Part shown: positions 12,922 through 24,351 of the stretch, in pieces
How the letters are laid out: every line of letters starts with the position of its first letter
Position numbering within the stretch: position 1 is the first letter of the stretch
Source of the DNA: Monarcha castaneiventris obscurior
Lineage: Eukaryota > Chordata > Aves > Passeriformes > Monarchidae
Assembly: GCA_026261815.1 (NCBI GenBank)
Contig: JAMPIT010000230.1
Span: forward strand, 10,105,001 to 10,169,000
DNA length: 64,000 nt
Direction of reading: 5' to 3'
Notes under the pieces: generated by a model
Database searches by the model: none
Seen by the model: only the letters and a program-made list of their open reading frames with translations
Told to the model about the DNA's origin: nothing
Program-made: the position numbers and the translations under genes

Positions 12922-13750
12922 AGAATATAAGAACAGCTGCACTAAGTCAGACTAAAGGTTCATCTAGCTCAGTTCCCGGCCTCTTTGACAGTGGCCAGCA
13001 GCAGAGGTTTAGGGACAACATGTAAAGTATAGGGCAGGCACACCATGATATTCCCTGCTAAACCTCCCAGCTTCTGACAGTCGGCAGTTTAGGGACTTCT
13101 TGAGTCTAACTTAAAGACCACCATACTGCCTATATAATTAGATGGTGTATTCTTATATACATTACTTTGCATCTATCAACATGAATTTTGTCTGCCTAGC
13201 CATTCACTATTACCAGATAATCCTGCAGATCTTTAGACTCCATCTTTTTTTTTTGACTCTGAAAAATTTGGTATCACTGTCAGTCCTTGTCAAGTCATAC
13301 CTCATCCCTTTCCCACATTAGTTAGTAATACCTCAAATGGCACAATTTTCTGAGACATTCAAACACTAATCCCATGCCACTCTAAAAAATTACCATTTAC
13401 ACTTCTTCTTAGCTTTCTTCATAATTTTAATCCCATGATAGCTTTATTTCATTTAGAAGCTTTGGTAAGGACTGCTGAAAAAGTTAGGATTTTTTAATCT
13501 TTGTACACAATATCAACCAGAGCAACCCTATCCACAAGATCCTTTACTGCTTCAAAGAACTCAAATGGATTTATGGGGAGATATATAATTTTTCAAAAGC
13601 TGTGAATTCCTTCCCACTGAATTGGTGTGTGTACTCATTCTCAGTTTTATTATTGTTTACACCAGATTTCCCAATACAAAACCCAAACAATTACTCAAAA
13701 CTCTCTAGGATTAATTTTAGACATTGGTACCATATTTCATTCTTTATGTG
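12922..13750 (-). mobile_element. Ancient CR1-type LINE copy, minus strand, internally deleted
   Basis: The segment opens with AGAATATAAGAACAGCTGCA, then a 'CTAAGTCAGACTAAAGGTTCATCTAGC' type block and 'GACAGTGGCCAGCAGC'. I know this arrangement (ATAAGAAC..GTCAGACCAAAGGTCCATC..) from the 3' part of an old CR1-like family common in turtles and crocodiles. From about 13160 it continues with ATTACTTTGCATCTATCAAC and 'TTTTGTCTGCCTAGCCATTCA', the antisense of a reverse-transcriptase ORF region of the same family. The similarity seems to run on to about 13750 (for example 'CTTCAAAGAACTCAAATGG'). The join near 13145-13160 skips several hundred bases present in full-length copies as I remember them, so an internal deletion is likely. 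It is heavily mutated and cannot code. The plus-strand frame at 13627-14067 is partly antisense to it. Confidence 0.72.
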
Positions 13751-16195
13751 ATTTTCTTTTAAAGTTGTGGGTAAACAGCTATGACAGTTTGCTACCACCC
13801 TTTCCTACCACTCTTTTCACTATGGAACAATGTTCCAATATGAAACATCTCTTGTTAGTACATAATTTTCAGCTATTTTCTCCAAGATCTCCCTTGCATG
13901 TGATCAGTCTCCTGTGCTCCTCTAGCCCACAAGGAGCAAGGTCCTGGGCTGCCCACATGCCTCGACCTGAGGATTTCTCAAAGCAGAATAAAGCAGTGAC
14001 TAGGTTGTGCCCTGTGAACTTCTATGATCTATCTCACTTCCAAAGTTACCACTGGGGACCAATTTAGGAACACTAAGCTCTGAAGGTTATTAAAAAGCTG
14101 TTTAATGTCATTCTGAAATACACACTCTGTGATTTTAAAGTCAATTGCAAATTAAACACAACTTTTTCAAATTCTGTCTAATTAGGGGATCAAAAACCAA
14201 GGATGTCAGTTCTCTAAGCTGCAAATAATGTTCCTAAACTAGCAGCTGCTATTTATACCCTTTTCACATTGTAAAATGGCTCCAGCCATTTGATTCAAGA
14301 AATACCTGCACAACTGTTTTGTGTTTGAAAGTAGCTGGAGGGTGAAAGTGTCTTTGGTTTGAGCATGGCTGACCTGTTTAATTCTGTTGCCTGAACCAGT
14401 CTGTAAAGTACTATCAATTCGTGCTTTTTCACTGATACAGCCTCTGGACAGTCATAATAAGGCATATGCCAAACAAAAGGACTTCCTTTGGCATTTCTTG
14501 CAGGGGACACAAGACTTGAGTGTAAGAAATAAAGGGGATCTTTTATTCAGACTACTGAGCAGAGGCACTACCAACTCTTCTCCTTGGCTCTCTCATTTCT
14601 AGACCAAAAAACACAGACTACTTTGTAACTAGTGAGCTGATGCTTACCCTTCCCTTTAATGTGTTAGCTTTTCAAAACTGAATTAATGCACATGGATGAC
14701 CCCTCAATAAGCATAGAAAAATAAACTATTATTTAGAAACTCATGTCAATGAATTCCATTAAAATTCTTACTCTATGATTTAATATTTTCAGCTTTCTAT
14801 ATACCCTCACATTGAAAAGTGTGCATGTAGGCAGAAGATGTCTAGGCAAAGCTGGTTGTTTCAAAAAGTCAACAGACACATGAAGCAGCTGAAACTCTTG
14901 ATTTAAGGAGCATATTATTATTTTTGGCAACTAAAAAACAAATGAAGCTTTTAGGCAGGAATAGGGGCAGCTGTGACAGGCTTTAACTTAAGAGAAACCC
15001 CCATATGTGCTACATCTCACATACACAACACAATGCATTACCCTGAGAAATCCACTAAAATAAGTAAATATTGAATCTATGAAGTCTGAAAGTTCAAAAT
15101 AGGAATCAGGTACCTATTTACTAAACTGTCAACAAGGTGGATAACAGTGCTTCAGCACCTTCAATCTGCAAGCACAGTGAGAACTACATCAGTCCTTGCA
15201 ACATCAAGCTCTGAGTATACAGAGTTTGCAGCTAAGTCCTGGGTTTTGCTCAGCGAACACGTCTAACCCAGATCCTCAGTCTTTGATCACACCTATCAGA
15301 TCCAGACTTTGTACAGTAAACACAGAGGTAGTTATGAATTTTTATTCCACACCAGTGTTATTAGGGCATTCAGCGGAAAACTGTAACGTCAATATCGTCC
15401 TTGTTTTAAATCACATAAAACTTCAAAAGCCTCCGTCCCCTTACAGGTGGAGGATGGTGGCAGTGCTTAGACATGGATGGGCAAGAGAAGAGACACTTTT
15501 TTGTTGAGAAGGAGTCCTTAAATTCACCAGAGGGATGGGGATAGATAAAATTACAATCTGACAAGGACATCACAAAAATCTCCACAGATTCTGAAAAGCT
15601 CTTGGTAGCTAATTAGCACATTGTGAAAAATCACTATTATTGCTAGCTATGAGATATTATTTTGGTGTTTAAATTCACAATTTTATCTGGCTATGAAAAA
15701 AAAATCTAAATTACCTGATTCTACATCCATTCTTTCTGAAATAGACACATAGCGCAAATTATTTTTCCAGTCCAATCCCAGCTGTGTGCAAAAAAAATAA
15801 GAGGGATAGGACAGCAAATACTTCATCATTTCTGAACCTGGTTTGAGTGAGGAAGAAAAATAAGCTCTCACACCTAAAATCTAAACCTTTTTTTTTTCTC
15901 AAAAGATTAATTAATTAAACACAATTACTTAGGTTAGTTGCTGTGGCTCCTAAACTTTTATCAGCATTATAAATGTCCCTGAATGTACAGTATAAAAATA
16001 ACAGTCAGAAATGTTCTTACTCCAAACAATGATCTGTTCCGAAATTGTTATGTTTATATATTATAAGCTGCAACTGTCAAAACACTGGGTTGCTGGAAGT
16101 TTTGACAGAAGTTTCGCAGGCATTTGTGCTACTATTCGCTGTGGTTAACTATTTGAGAAACAGATGCAGCAACAGAAAATGAGAGAGCAGCCCAT
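13751..16195. other. Non-coding DNA, no feature recognised
   Basis: Short frames only. The 146-codon plus-strand frame ending at 14067 begins inside the LINE and its remainder has no recognisable product. I found no other repeat family or RNA gene here. Confidence 0.4.
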
Positions 16196-16520
16196 GCGCA
16201 GTCAGCTGCTGCAATACATCCTGCTCACTTGAGAAACATTCCATGGACTTCGTGTACCAAACCCACGCCCAACCCACCACATGTGTGCCGAGTCCCCCTG
16301 TGGAGCAGCCACCTGCGGATCGGCCGCGCTGACACGGCACGAGGCCGGACACTCGTGGCAAACGCCCAGGGAAGCTTTGCACCAGCACCCACCTCCCTGC
16401 CCTGAGATGCCGGGCTCCATCCCTGCTGACACAGCTCCCACTCCCTCGCAGCCCCACCAGCCCTGACCACGCTGCAGCAGGGAGAAGCCAGCTCACATAG
16501 AGATGCTCTGCCCATCCTCT
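16196..16520. other. Isolated GC-rich islet with CpGs
   Basis: About 320 bases stand out from AT-rich flanks by high G+C and several CpG words (GCGGATCGGCCGCGCTGACA region near 16315-16335). Three minus-strand frames and one plus-strand frame stay open across it at once. That is expected from scarce stop codons in GC-rich DNA and does not by itself indicate a gene. It could be a small orphan CpG island, an exon with GC-rich flanks, or a retroelement remnant. I see no splice-site pair that defines an exon and no recognisable peptide. Confidence 0.45.
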
Positions 16521-18312
16521 GCCGTCAGCATGTTCTAAGGGCTACCTTAGGCAACTCAGCTTCTTTAAGTGCCACACTGGGTCTCACATTCCCCCTTGTT
16601 CAGCTGTGGGTATGTACATGGGGGATGCAGGAGCTAATTAGAAGCTGGAATTCACACAGCACAGCAACAGACACATTACAGGATTTCCCAAGCTTACAGA
16701 TGTAGCTTAGTGTCAAAATTTTAGAGTAATTTCATCAGGCTTTAGATGTCACATCTCTTTGATATTAAATATCCAATTATTTGGTTATCTAGTAGCTCAA
16801 ACAGGTGGCACTGCACAACTGCACAGTTCTTCAAAATAACTTTGAAGCACAAAGGTTAAAGCAGATTCCACTCAACTCCACTCACCTTTCAGTGAAATGC
16901 AGCAAATTCAGAGGAGCTACAACATGTGTTAATGTGTACTTGGTACACTGACCTTCCTTTAAACTTGGCCATTAAAAAATAATTACTTACAAGAATTACT
17001 TACATTGCATTTTTTTCAGATCACTGAAGACAAAAAACTAAATATTCATACATTCCATCTCCATTTTCCATGGAATACTACCAATCTTTATTTTCATTGC
17101 TTCTTTAATGTTGGCAAGGAGAAATTAATGCATTGATTCCTTAATTTTCTTATGAGGAATCTAACTTTGATATTTAAGATATGGCAGTTTCCTAATTATT
17201 TTTTATTTGAGGACTTTCTTCCCTGAAAACAAACTTCAGGTGAGGTTATATGTAACTACATATTTTGCCTTGGTTTGAAATCCTTATACCACTAAATTTT
17301 TTTTAGCACTTTCAAAGTAATTAACAAAGTCAAAAAGTCTCTCATGACATTTCAGCCATGCTGAAACCTTCTGTTTTATTCTCCACTCTCAGGAACTGAA
17401 ATGGCACTTAGCTTACCTAAGTGAAATAAATCAGTGCAGGAAAAATTCAATCCATGATGTACTTCATTCTGTAGTCTTACCCACTTCCATGAAACTTCAT
17501 GCCAGTAGTGCACCTCTCCTGAGATAAACGTAACTATGCTCTACACAACTGCATAAATGTTAAAATAAAGTCAGGCAGAAAACCCTGGCTTTTTGCCAGT
17601 TTCAAAAGGCATAGAAATATGTTATTCTCATCCACTCCAGGTTTACAAATTTTGCTGTGAGCAAAACACATTTTTGCTGCATCCTTCCCTAAGTAATTTT
17701 CCCAGGGTAGAATATGATTCTTCCTTGAAGAATTTTGCTTCACAAAAAGAAACTGCTAGAACTTTTTTTCTTATTAAGAGCAGTTTTCTGGAGTACATTA
17801 CAATGAAACACCTCTCCTAACCACCTAATTATGCCGGCATCTATAGAAATCAGAGACAGGTAGTGGCAAAGCAACAGTTCTAAATTCTTCCCTAAAGGTT
17901 TCTCTTCTCTGCACTTCCCCAGCCTCCTGGAGCTCATGCTAGCCAGGTTGTTCACAGACATTCACCTGAGAATGCCAGAAGATTCTTCATTTTGGACTAG
18001 AAGTGAGTGCAAAAAATCATCCTCCTTTTTGGTGAGATTAAAAATTCTCAAACCAGCTTTCTCAAGGAAAATATATTTATTAGCATTGCACAGTCCAAGC
18101 CATTGTGTTACTCTTTAGCAACACTGAATCAAGCTGGGTCTGGGCAAAAAGAATAAAAACACTTCTGTCTCTCAACTGCTAATTCACTGCAACAGGGCAC
18201 CTCCTGGAGCAGGCCGGTTGTATGCCGTGCCTTATACAGCACAAGCACCAGGTGCTTTTCCTATTCCTAAGGGAATGACATAAGCCCCTCCTTCAGGGTA
18301 CTGAGGGACATC
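16521..18312. other. AT-rich non-coding DNA
   Basis: No gene or known repeat family is visible. It includes a short 13-bp-spaced direct repeat of AATTACTTACA (16981-16991 and 16994-17004) and several ATTA-core words. Frames at 17534-17961 overlap on both strands and look random. Confidence 0.4.
16981..17004. repeat. Tandem duplication of AATTACTTACA
   Basis: Two identical 11-base copies occur with a 13-base period. It is a small local duplication of no evident function. Confidence 0.8.
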
Positions 18313-18562
18313 TGTAGTGATTGAGGCACGGACCCAGACCGGCAGGGAATCTGAATCGTTTATTCAAAGAAATGAGCTGCTTTTTTAACACTTTTCCAAG
18401 GCACAGCTTTTCCTTACATGGCAATTCTCACTACGTGACCTATCCTGTGATGCCACATCAGCAACACACTTTTCGAATGTCCTTCCATGGGATGATCACT
18501 CGCTGTTCACCCACCGGTCAGCTCCCAGCAGGCTCCTCTCCATAGGGATCTGCTGTGTGACA
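18313..18562 (-). mobile_element. Retroviral 3' LTR, minus strand, alpharetrovirus-like layout
   Basis: Read on the minus strand, the block starts TGTCACAC at 18562 directly after a purine run (18563-18574). It then has a TTAAAAAA TATA-like box (18381-18388), AATAAA (18359-18364), and ends ..AATCACTACA at 18313. The TG..CA ends, the adjoining polypurine tract and the promoter/poly(A) order define an LTR of about 250 bp. The very short TATA-to-AATAAA spacing (about 20 bases) resembles the avian sarcoma/leukosis layout rather than longer-R families. No primer-binding TGG follows the 3' end, so this is the 3' LTR of a minus-strand insertion. I could not find a matching 5' LTR, so the element is probably truncated. 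Boundaries are inferred by eye. Confidence 0.6.
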
Positions 18563-18574
18563 CCTCCTCCCGCC
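18563..18574 (-). other. Polypurine tract next to the LTR
   Basis: On the minus strand this reads GGCGGGAGGAGG and abuts the TGTCAC start of the LTR. This is the position where a retrovirus primes plus-strand DNA synthesis. It supports both the LTR orientation and the idea that the DNA above 18574 derives, at least partly, from the inside of the element. Confidence 0.55.
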
Positions 18575-18600
18575 AGGGTCCAGTGGAGACAAGGCTCTGT

Positions 18601-18654
18601 GTGCTGCCATGTGCTCCTTTGTGCTGCCATGTGCTCCTTTGTGCTGCCATGTGC
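18601..18654. repeat. 20-bp minisatellite, about 2.7 copies
   Basis: The unit GTGCTGCCATGTGCTCCTTT is present twice exactly and then partly a third time (GTGCTGCCATGTGC). The unit itself contains a near-repeat (GTGCTGCC/ATGTGCTCC). It lies in what may be the internal region of the minus-strand retroelement, so the expansion probably post-dates insertion. Confidence 0.92.
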
Positions 18655-18714
18655 CTCTGCAGGCAGGTCCTACAGCCTGCAACTCAACTCCATCCCATGT
18701 CTGCCCACAGACAT

Positions 18715-19095
18715 CTATGCTGCTGGTCGTGTAGTTATCTTTCTAGTTAATGTAGTCCCAGTAGCACAGGTACAGCGCTCAGAGCACAACATGAGGAACA
18801 AAAGGCTGTGAAATAGAAACATAAAGAAATAAAGTAAATATTCAGTAATTAGCCCAAACAGAGTTCTTTTATCTGCTATGGCCAAAGTGCTACTGAGCCT
18901 TAGGCTAAGCTGTTTCAAGCTGCTGAGGAATGTCTTATAGTCCACTTCCTTAGCATTCCTCAAAAGCTCTTTTTCCTTTCTGTTCCACCCTGACTGGATG
19001 CTGATCCAACAAGACACTGCTGATTTATTTGTTGGATGAAGCTGGCAAAACCGTGCATGTCCAGTGGCTTGATTCATCTTCCAAGGCTCTTTCAT
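18715..19095 (-). pseudogene. 126-codon frame upstream of the LTR; possible decayed provirus 3' coding part (weak)
   Basis: On the minus strand this open frame lies just upstream of the polypurine tract and LTR, where a provirus carries its envelope gene. The predicted product has a strongly hydrophobic stretch at about residues 80-104, followed by a short tail with closely spaced cysteines. That would fit a membrane-anchor segment, but a chance frame with T-rich codons gives the same picture. I recognise no specific motif of a viral family, and AT content here equals the neutral background. The start codon is simply the first ATG. Treat as a positional suggestion only. Confidence 0.15.
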
Positions 19096-22035
19096 TCTGC
19101 GCTGAGGAATGAAATGACTGACATGCTGTAAGGTTTACTTTCATCAGTTTTTTGGTTTAGATTATACAATTTAGATGCAATCAGATCTCATGCTTGTGAT
19201 TTAAATTGCTCACCAATATGTCATATTTTGGTAAGCATAATGCATTTTAAATATGCAGAAAGAGCAGAGAGTGAAAGGGGTCACACTCCTCTGTTATAAC
19301 TGCTATGGAGGCTGTACTTGGTAAATCAGTGGTTTAAGCTCTTATAATAAATAAGATGCTTTTTTTATGCAGTCTCTGTACACAGACTCAAAAACCTAAC
19401 GTGAGAGGTAAATAAAATGCTAAAACAATTCTCAGCAGAGCCAAGATGATACATTTGTGGCATTAAAAAAAAATTAAATCAATTACTTTTTCCCAAGTGG
19501 TCACAGCAAAACAGCACGTGCATTTCATCAAATGAATAAACATAAGGAAAGTATAGTTAAAAGAAGAGTTGAGGGCCAGATCTCCAAAGGTAACATTGAC
19601 TCCTGGTTGTCACAAAAACAGTCAGTGCTGGTATAGGAGGGTGGAACTGCTAGAAGATATTTGAAAACTGAGCTATGTTTTTTGTTTAGGCACTGGTTTT
19701 ACAGCCTCTGTGTGTGTGTGTTTGGGTTATTTTAGTGTCCCCGTTGTGATTTTTGAACCTTCTACGGTTTACTTTACTTATTTCTACATCCAACACATTA
19801 TTTCGAAGGCTTGACCTAAGGCCAGCAGTGCTAAATGTGTCTGTGCACTCACAAACATGATGCCACTTTATCTTAAGTTTGACCTGAGGCCACCAGAACA
19901 GCAGGCTTGCATCTGTACAGCCAGACTGGCGAGGTAATGAGGTAGAGACCATAACCAGCTTACACACTGAAGAGGCAGAGTGGGTTTAACCTGTGCTCCT
20001 TGGTGGGTTACACAAACCCCATTGACTTCGGCCTAACTCTGCCCTTACCTAGGAGGCCCCACACAAAGCATGCAGTAGTACCGCAGCTAAAGTTTAAAAC
20101 TTGTGGTTGACAAGGACTTTTTTTTTTCTTTTATATGATGAAAAACCAGACATGTCTTACATGCAAAGTGAAAGCCAAAAGTAAATCCTTTAAGACACTG
20201 TGCTGCTGAAAATTTCAGTCAAATATACTTTGGCAAACTAGATACACACTCTGTACATTCTCTATGAACTTTCCCCTGCTGAAAAAAGTTCATGCCTTCC
20301 AGCTATTTCAGAAATGAAAATACCCCACACGGGTTATATTAAAACGTGAGAGTGTATAAAATATATACACAGTCAAATGCAAAGTCTAGAGTCAAATGTA
20401 GCATTGAGGTTGCTCAATCAACCACACAGGTCAGGAAATTCCAAAAGTTAATGGTCCATGGTCTTCTCTTATATAACTCCACTGAAACTATTTTGCATTC
20501 CCAAAACTCACTGACATAGAAACATATGAAGAATTTCCATTTATTTTAATTTATTAATGTTTGTGTTACTTAATTCATGGTGGAGGCTAGTAGAAGATTC
20601 TCTCCGGACACATTATCATGATAAAACTGAGCTAATTTCAATCTGGGTGTATAATCTTTGAATGAGAAACCTGAAGTCAAGACCAAGTGGTCCAAAGACC
20701 AATTTAGTACTTAACAGCACAGGAGTTAAATTAATTTCCTATCTCTCTTACAGATTCCCAAGTGACCTTTGGTAAATCACCTAAATCTCCATGCAATATT
20801 AATTCTTTCCCATATTAGTATATTTACTATAGAATAACTTAATTTCAGCTTGATCTACTTTATTTTCTTCTGCAAGAACAATGAAATAAGCCAGTTTTGA
20901 AGCTGGCATCAGTCATATTTTTTATTCATTTGAACATTTATTTTGAAATCATATCAAAAGGAGCATATCATTCCCACACTGTCATAACATTAGTACCCCT
21001 TATAATGGTTTATGAAAATTCAAAACAGACTCACTAGTCATGGAAAACATCAACATGAAAGGACTTTTAGAGAGGCAAGACAGACTTAAATAGGATTAGA
21101 ACTGAAGCTTGAACATATGAAGGATATTTGGACAATTATCCCATTGACTTTCCCATTGTCAGAATGTCACCTAGCACTTGTGTCATGTTAGCTGTCACTG
21201 CTACACTGCACATTCTTCTGGAAGAAATGCACATAAGTTTCCTAAAAATATTGAAAAATTTCATTGTTCCATTGGTTTCTTTTCAGAAAATAAGATATGA
21301 GAAAGGCCTTTCTCTTACAATTTAGTTCCTGCCATTTGGTTCTGTTACTCAAAGGTTGAGTGAGGAATGCTTAATGGTTTAAACTTTTCTTTAAATTAAA
21401 AATATATTTTAAAGTAATAATATGTATAATATGCTTTTATGTATTTGGAAAATACCATTTACTTTTCCCTTAACCTAGTTTTTTAGTGAAAAAAAGCAGA
21501 TCAACTCTATTTAAACAAGTCATTGTCTCAATTACTAAAAAATACCCCTTACAAATTCTTAGTGTTTGCTTAGAGAAGATAAGCTGAAACACACTGGCAG
21601 CACTAAAACACTATAGGCACTGTTGATTTATATCACAAATTTCCCTTGCATTTTTATTATCTTGATATGTCTTGTTGTTTAAATATTTCATATAGCTTCA
21701 AATATTTCTTTACCTCTTTCAGAAGGTAAAGTATACATGTGGACTTCTCATATTAAACTCTCACTTTTCTTAAATGCAGAATATACTTGCTGTATTTAAA
21801 GATCTCATGATACCTTTCACATGTACTTACAGCTTAATTAAGTTGTATGGAAATATTATGAAATGGGTGTATTTGCTACTGAGGGTGGTTTCACAGGTGT
21901 TTAAAAGTATGCTGACTGTCCTCTAAAATATGGCAAAACTTTGATACTGTAATAATATTATATACTGAGATAGCCCAAAGATACGTTGACATTCCTCTTT
22001 GGAAAGTATATAAGATATAGATACTCAGTTTTCAT
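19096..22035. other. AT-rich non-coding DNA
   Basis: No gene recognised. A TG dinucleotide run occurs at 19709-19721 and short T runs near 20115. How far any internal sequence of the minus-strand LTR element extends into this block cannot be told by eye. Confidence 0.4.
19709..19721. repeat. Short TG repeat
   Basis: Six TG units in a row within a unique AT-rich context. Confidence 0.85.
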
Positions 22036-22100
22036 TTTCTGAATATTCAGAAATATTCAGAATATTCATATATATATTGAATATATTCAAATATTTCAAT
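22036..22100. repeat. Cluster of AATATTC palindromes with AT repeat
   Basis: A perfect 18-base palindrome (TTTCTGAATATTCAGAAA, 22036-22053) is followed by further GAATATTCA-like units, a TATATATA run and a TTGAATATATTCAAATATTTCAA stretch. The segment is almost entirely A and T and is self-complementary in several registers. It is a typical unstable AT-rich locus; each AATATT-centred unit could also pair as a small hairpin. Confidence 0.85.
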
Positions 22101-24078
22101 TTGAGTGTAAACACAGAATTAAAAATTATGTAAAAGAAATGGAAAAAAATCCACTGATATTTCTCAGCCCTGAAGTGTGAAGTATTAGAGGTCAGATTTC
22201 ACATTCTGTTTGTGCTCAAAGATATAATTTTGTTTTTAGAATTGTCAGCATATGGCTAAAAAAATGCAAAAAGCTTTTGCAAAGGTTTCATGTACAAAAA
22301 TATCTGGTTGACCTCTATTTTGCATGAAAATAACCAGCGAAAACTCTGTCCCCCAATGTATCAACAAAATGGGACTGATTTCTCTGGAAATTTCACGTGT
22401 GCTCTGAAATTGAGAAAAAAAAAAAACAAGAATGAAGACTGGTGCTCTGAAGATCCAAGTGCCCCAAGAAAATGCTACAAATCTGAAGAATGCTCCTGCA
22501 TACTCCCTTTTATGCAGTAATGTCTAATTTAGCAGACAAATGTGAAAAAGCACATGTATCCAGGAAACTCCCTAGCAACAATACAGGAGGATGGGAAAGA
22601 GCACACATAGGATAGGCCAGTATTCAATTGTGCTCAAAATTAAAAACTATACTCAAGAAAATTAATATATACCACTAACTAAATAAACTGCCCCACTCAG
22701 AACAACCACTGCTAACAGGGGTTTGCTGTTGCTGCTTCTGCAAAGAGTGGCAGCTGGAATGGAACAATTCCTCGTGGTTCCCAAGCCCACAGCTGTCCAC
22801 AAGTTCTCCCTCCATGACTTGTGGTGGGCTGACAAAAGATTAAACTACAGTCACCCACACTTTTGGGAATAAGGGCCAGAAGTCCAGGTTTCTTCTTTCC
22901 AAGAAAATGGTGGCCTGAGTGACTGAGAGAGGTTAGTAGTCATTGCACACAAATCTCAGTGCAATGCAGGGATGTAGGGTCCCTGGAAATTCCTTAAAAC
23001 AAAGGGATATAATTGTTTATGTTACATGTAAATCACAAATGACAAAGTTCCAAATTGCCTGGAGACTGGAAAAGTGACAAGTGCCGTCCATTCCTGATAG
23101 ATTCAGCTATATCAGTGCTAGACAAAATGTTTCAGCTTCCCAGATTTTTTCAGCTAAAACTACAGTCAAAACAGAAATGAAAATGCATAGTTACTGAGAT
23201 GACGGTTATTTAGACCCCAAAATTTACTTCCTTTGAATTAAAAATTATTTCTGAGAAATAAGAGGTCCTAACACTTGTTCAACACTTTTAATTTAAAAAA
23301 ATAGCAGCATTCAGAAATTATAACATTCTTTTAGTCTGGTGGTCTGGTTTTTCATTTGATAATTTTTGTGTTTCCTTAATTATGCGATACATGGCAGACT
23401 CCTGGATTTTCCCAAGAGGTTATAATATACCATCTCTTAGAAACAAACAGTTTAATTGGGTACATAATTCTGGCTTGTACAAGCTGTTTAATCAGCTCCT
23501 AAAGCCAGTGAATGCAGGTTTTTATACAACAGGTTTGAGTAAAAATGTGAATGTTTTAGAGGAGAGTATTTATAAAGGCCGTCTTTGGCCTCTGGGGTTA
23601 ACTTCCTTATGCAATATCTCCTGCTGTAAAATACCCTCTGCTGGATCCTCTCTTGCTACCAAGCACAGGGACAGTTTCAGACCAAAAAAAAGGTTAAATC
23701 AGCCATTGTGAACACCCTCCTTCTAAACATGCAGGATTCTTTTCATTAAGATACTAAAGTGCAGGCACATTATAGATTGTCGTATGCTCACAGCCTGATA
23801 TCTTTGTGCTGCCTCCAAACCCTTCTGCAGCTTGTGTTTCTCTCATTAAGATCTGTCCCCACAAAGTCCTATGTGTATCAATACATTCTAGCTGGATCCA
23901 AACCCCAGCAACACAAAGCCTTCTTGAGGCCTACACGATTAGCAAATACTACAAAATTAAAGTTAACAATAGAAAATGTAATGCACAGTGTACAGATCCA
24001 GTGAATGCTCCAAGAGATCACTCCCAGGTGTAGAAGGTGGACAGACTCAGACCAGCTTCTTTTGATAGTGATAAAAGT
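22101..24078. other. Non-coding DNA, no feature recognised
   Basis: Plus-strand frames at 22290-22520 and 23382-23711 are the longest. Both have AT-rich codons and no recognised domain. No known repeat family or RNA gene is seen. Confidence 0.4.
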
Positions 24079-24128
24079 GTTCCAGCATTCACATTTTGCA
24101 CACGTTCCAGCATTCACATTATGCAAGT
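24079..24128. repeat. 25-bp tandem duplication
   Basis: Two adjacent 25-base copies begin GTTCCAGCATTCACATT and differ only near their 3' ends (TTGCACAC against ATGCAAGT). It looks like a recent local duplication. Confidence 0.9.
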
Positions 24129-24313
24129 ACTCCATAGTGAGAGTTATGTTCTCTGAAGCATGAACATAAAATAAGGACGCTTTCAGTGGAAAATATGTAT
24201 GCTTTAATCAGTATTTTTCATTTAAATGTTCTTGCATGATAATCAGAGCCATCATTTAGAACACAAACTCACAATTCCCTTGGATCTCAGTTCATTAATG
24301 CTGTGCAGAAAGG

Positions 24314-24351
24314 GCTATGGATTCCAGAAGAAGCTATGGATTCCAGAAGAA
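24314..24351. repeat. 19-bp perfect tandem duplication
   Basis: The unit GCTATGGATTCCAGAAGAA occurs twice in succession without a mismatch. It lies only about 190 bases after another tandem duplication. Nineteen bases is not a multiple of three, so it would shift any frame across it; yet a 75-codon plus-strand frame spans it, which shows how little that frame means. Confidence 0.92.

Noticed and set aside
13627..14067. 146-codon plus-strand frame
   Set aside because: Its first part is antisense to the old CR1-type LINE and the rest shows no recognisable product.
16149..16515. Three overlapping minus-strand frames of 79-115 codons
   Set aside because: All three minus-strand phases are open at once because the islet is GC-rich; at most one could code and none is recognisable.
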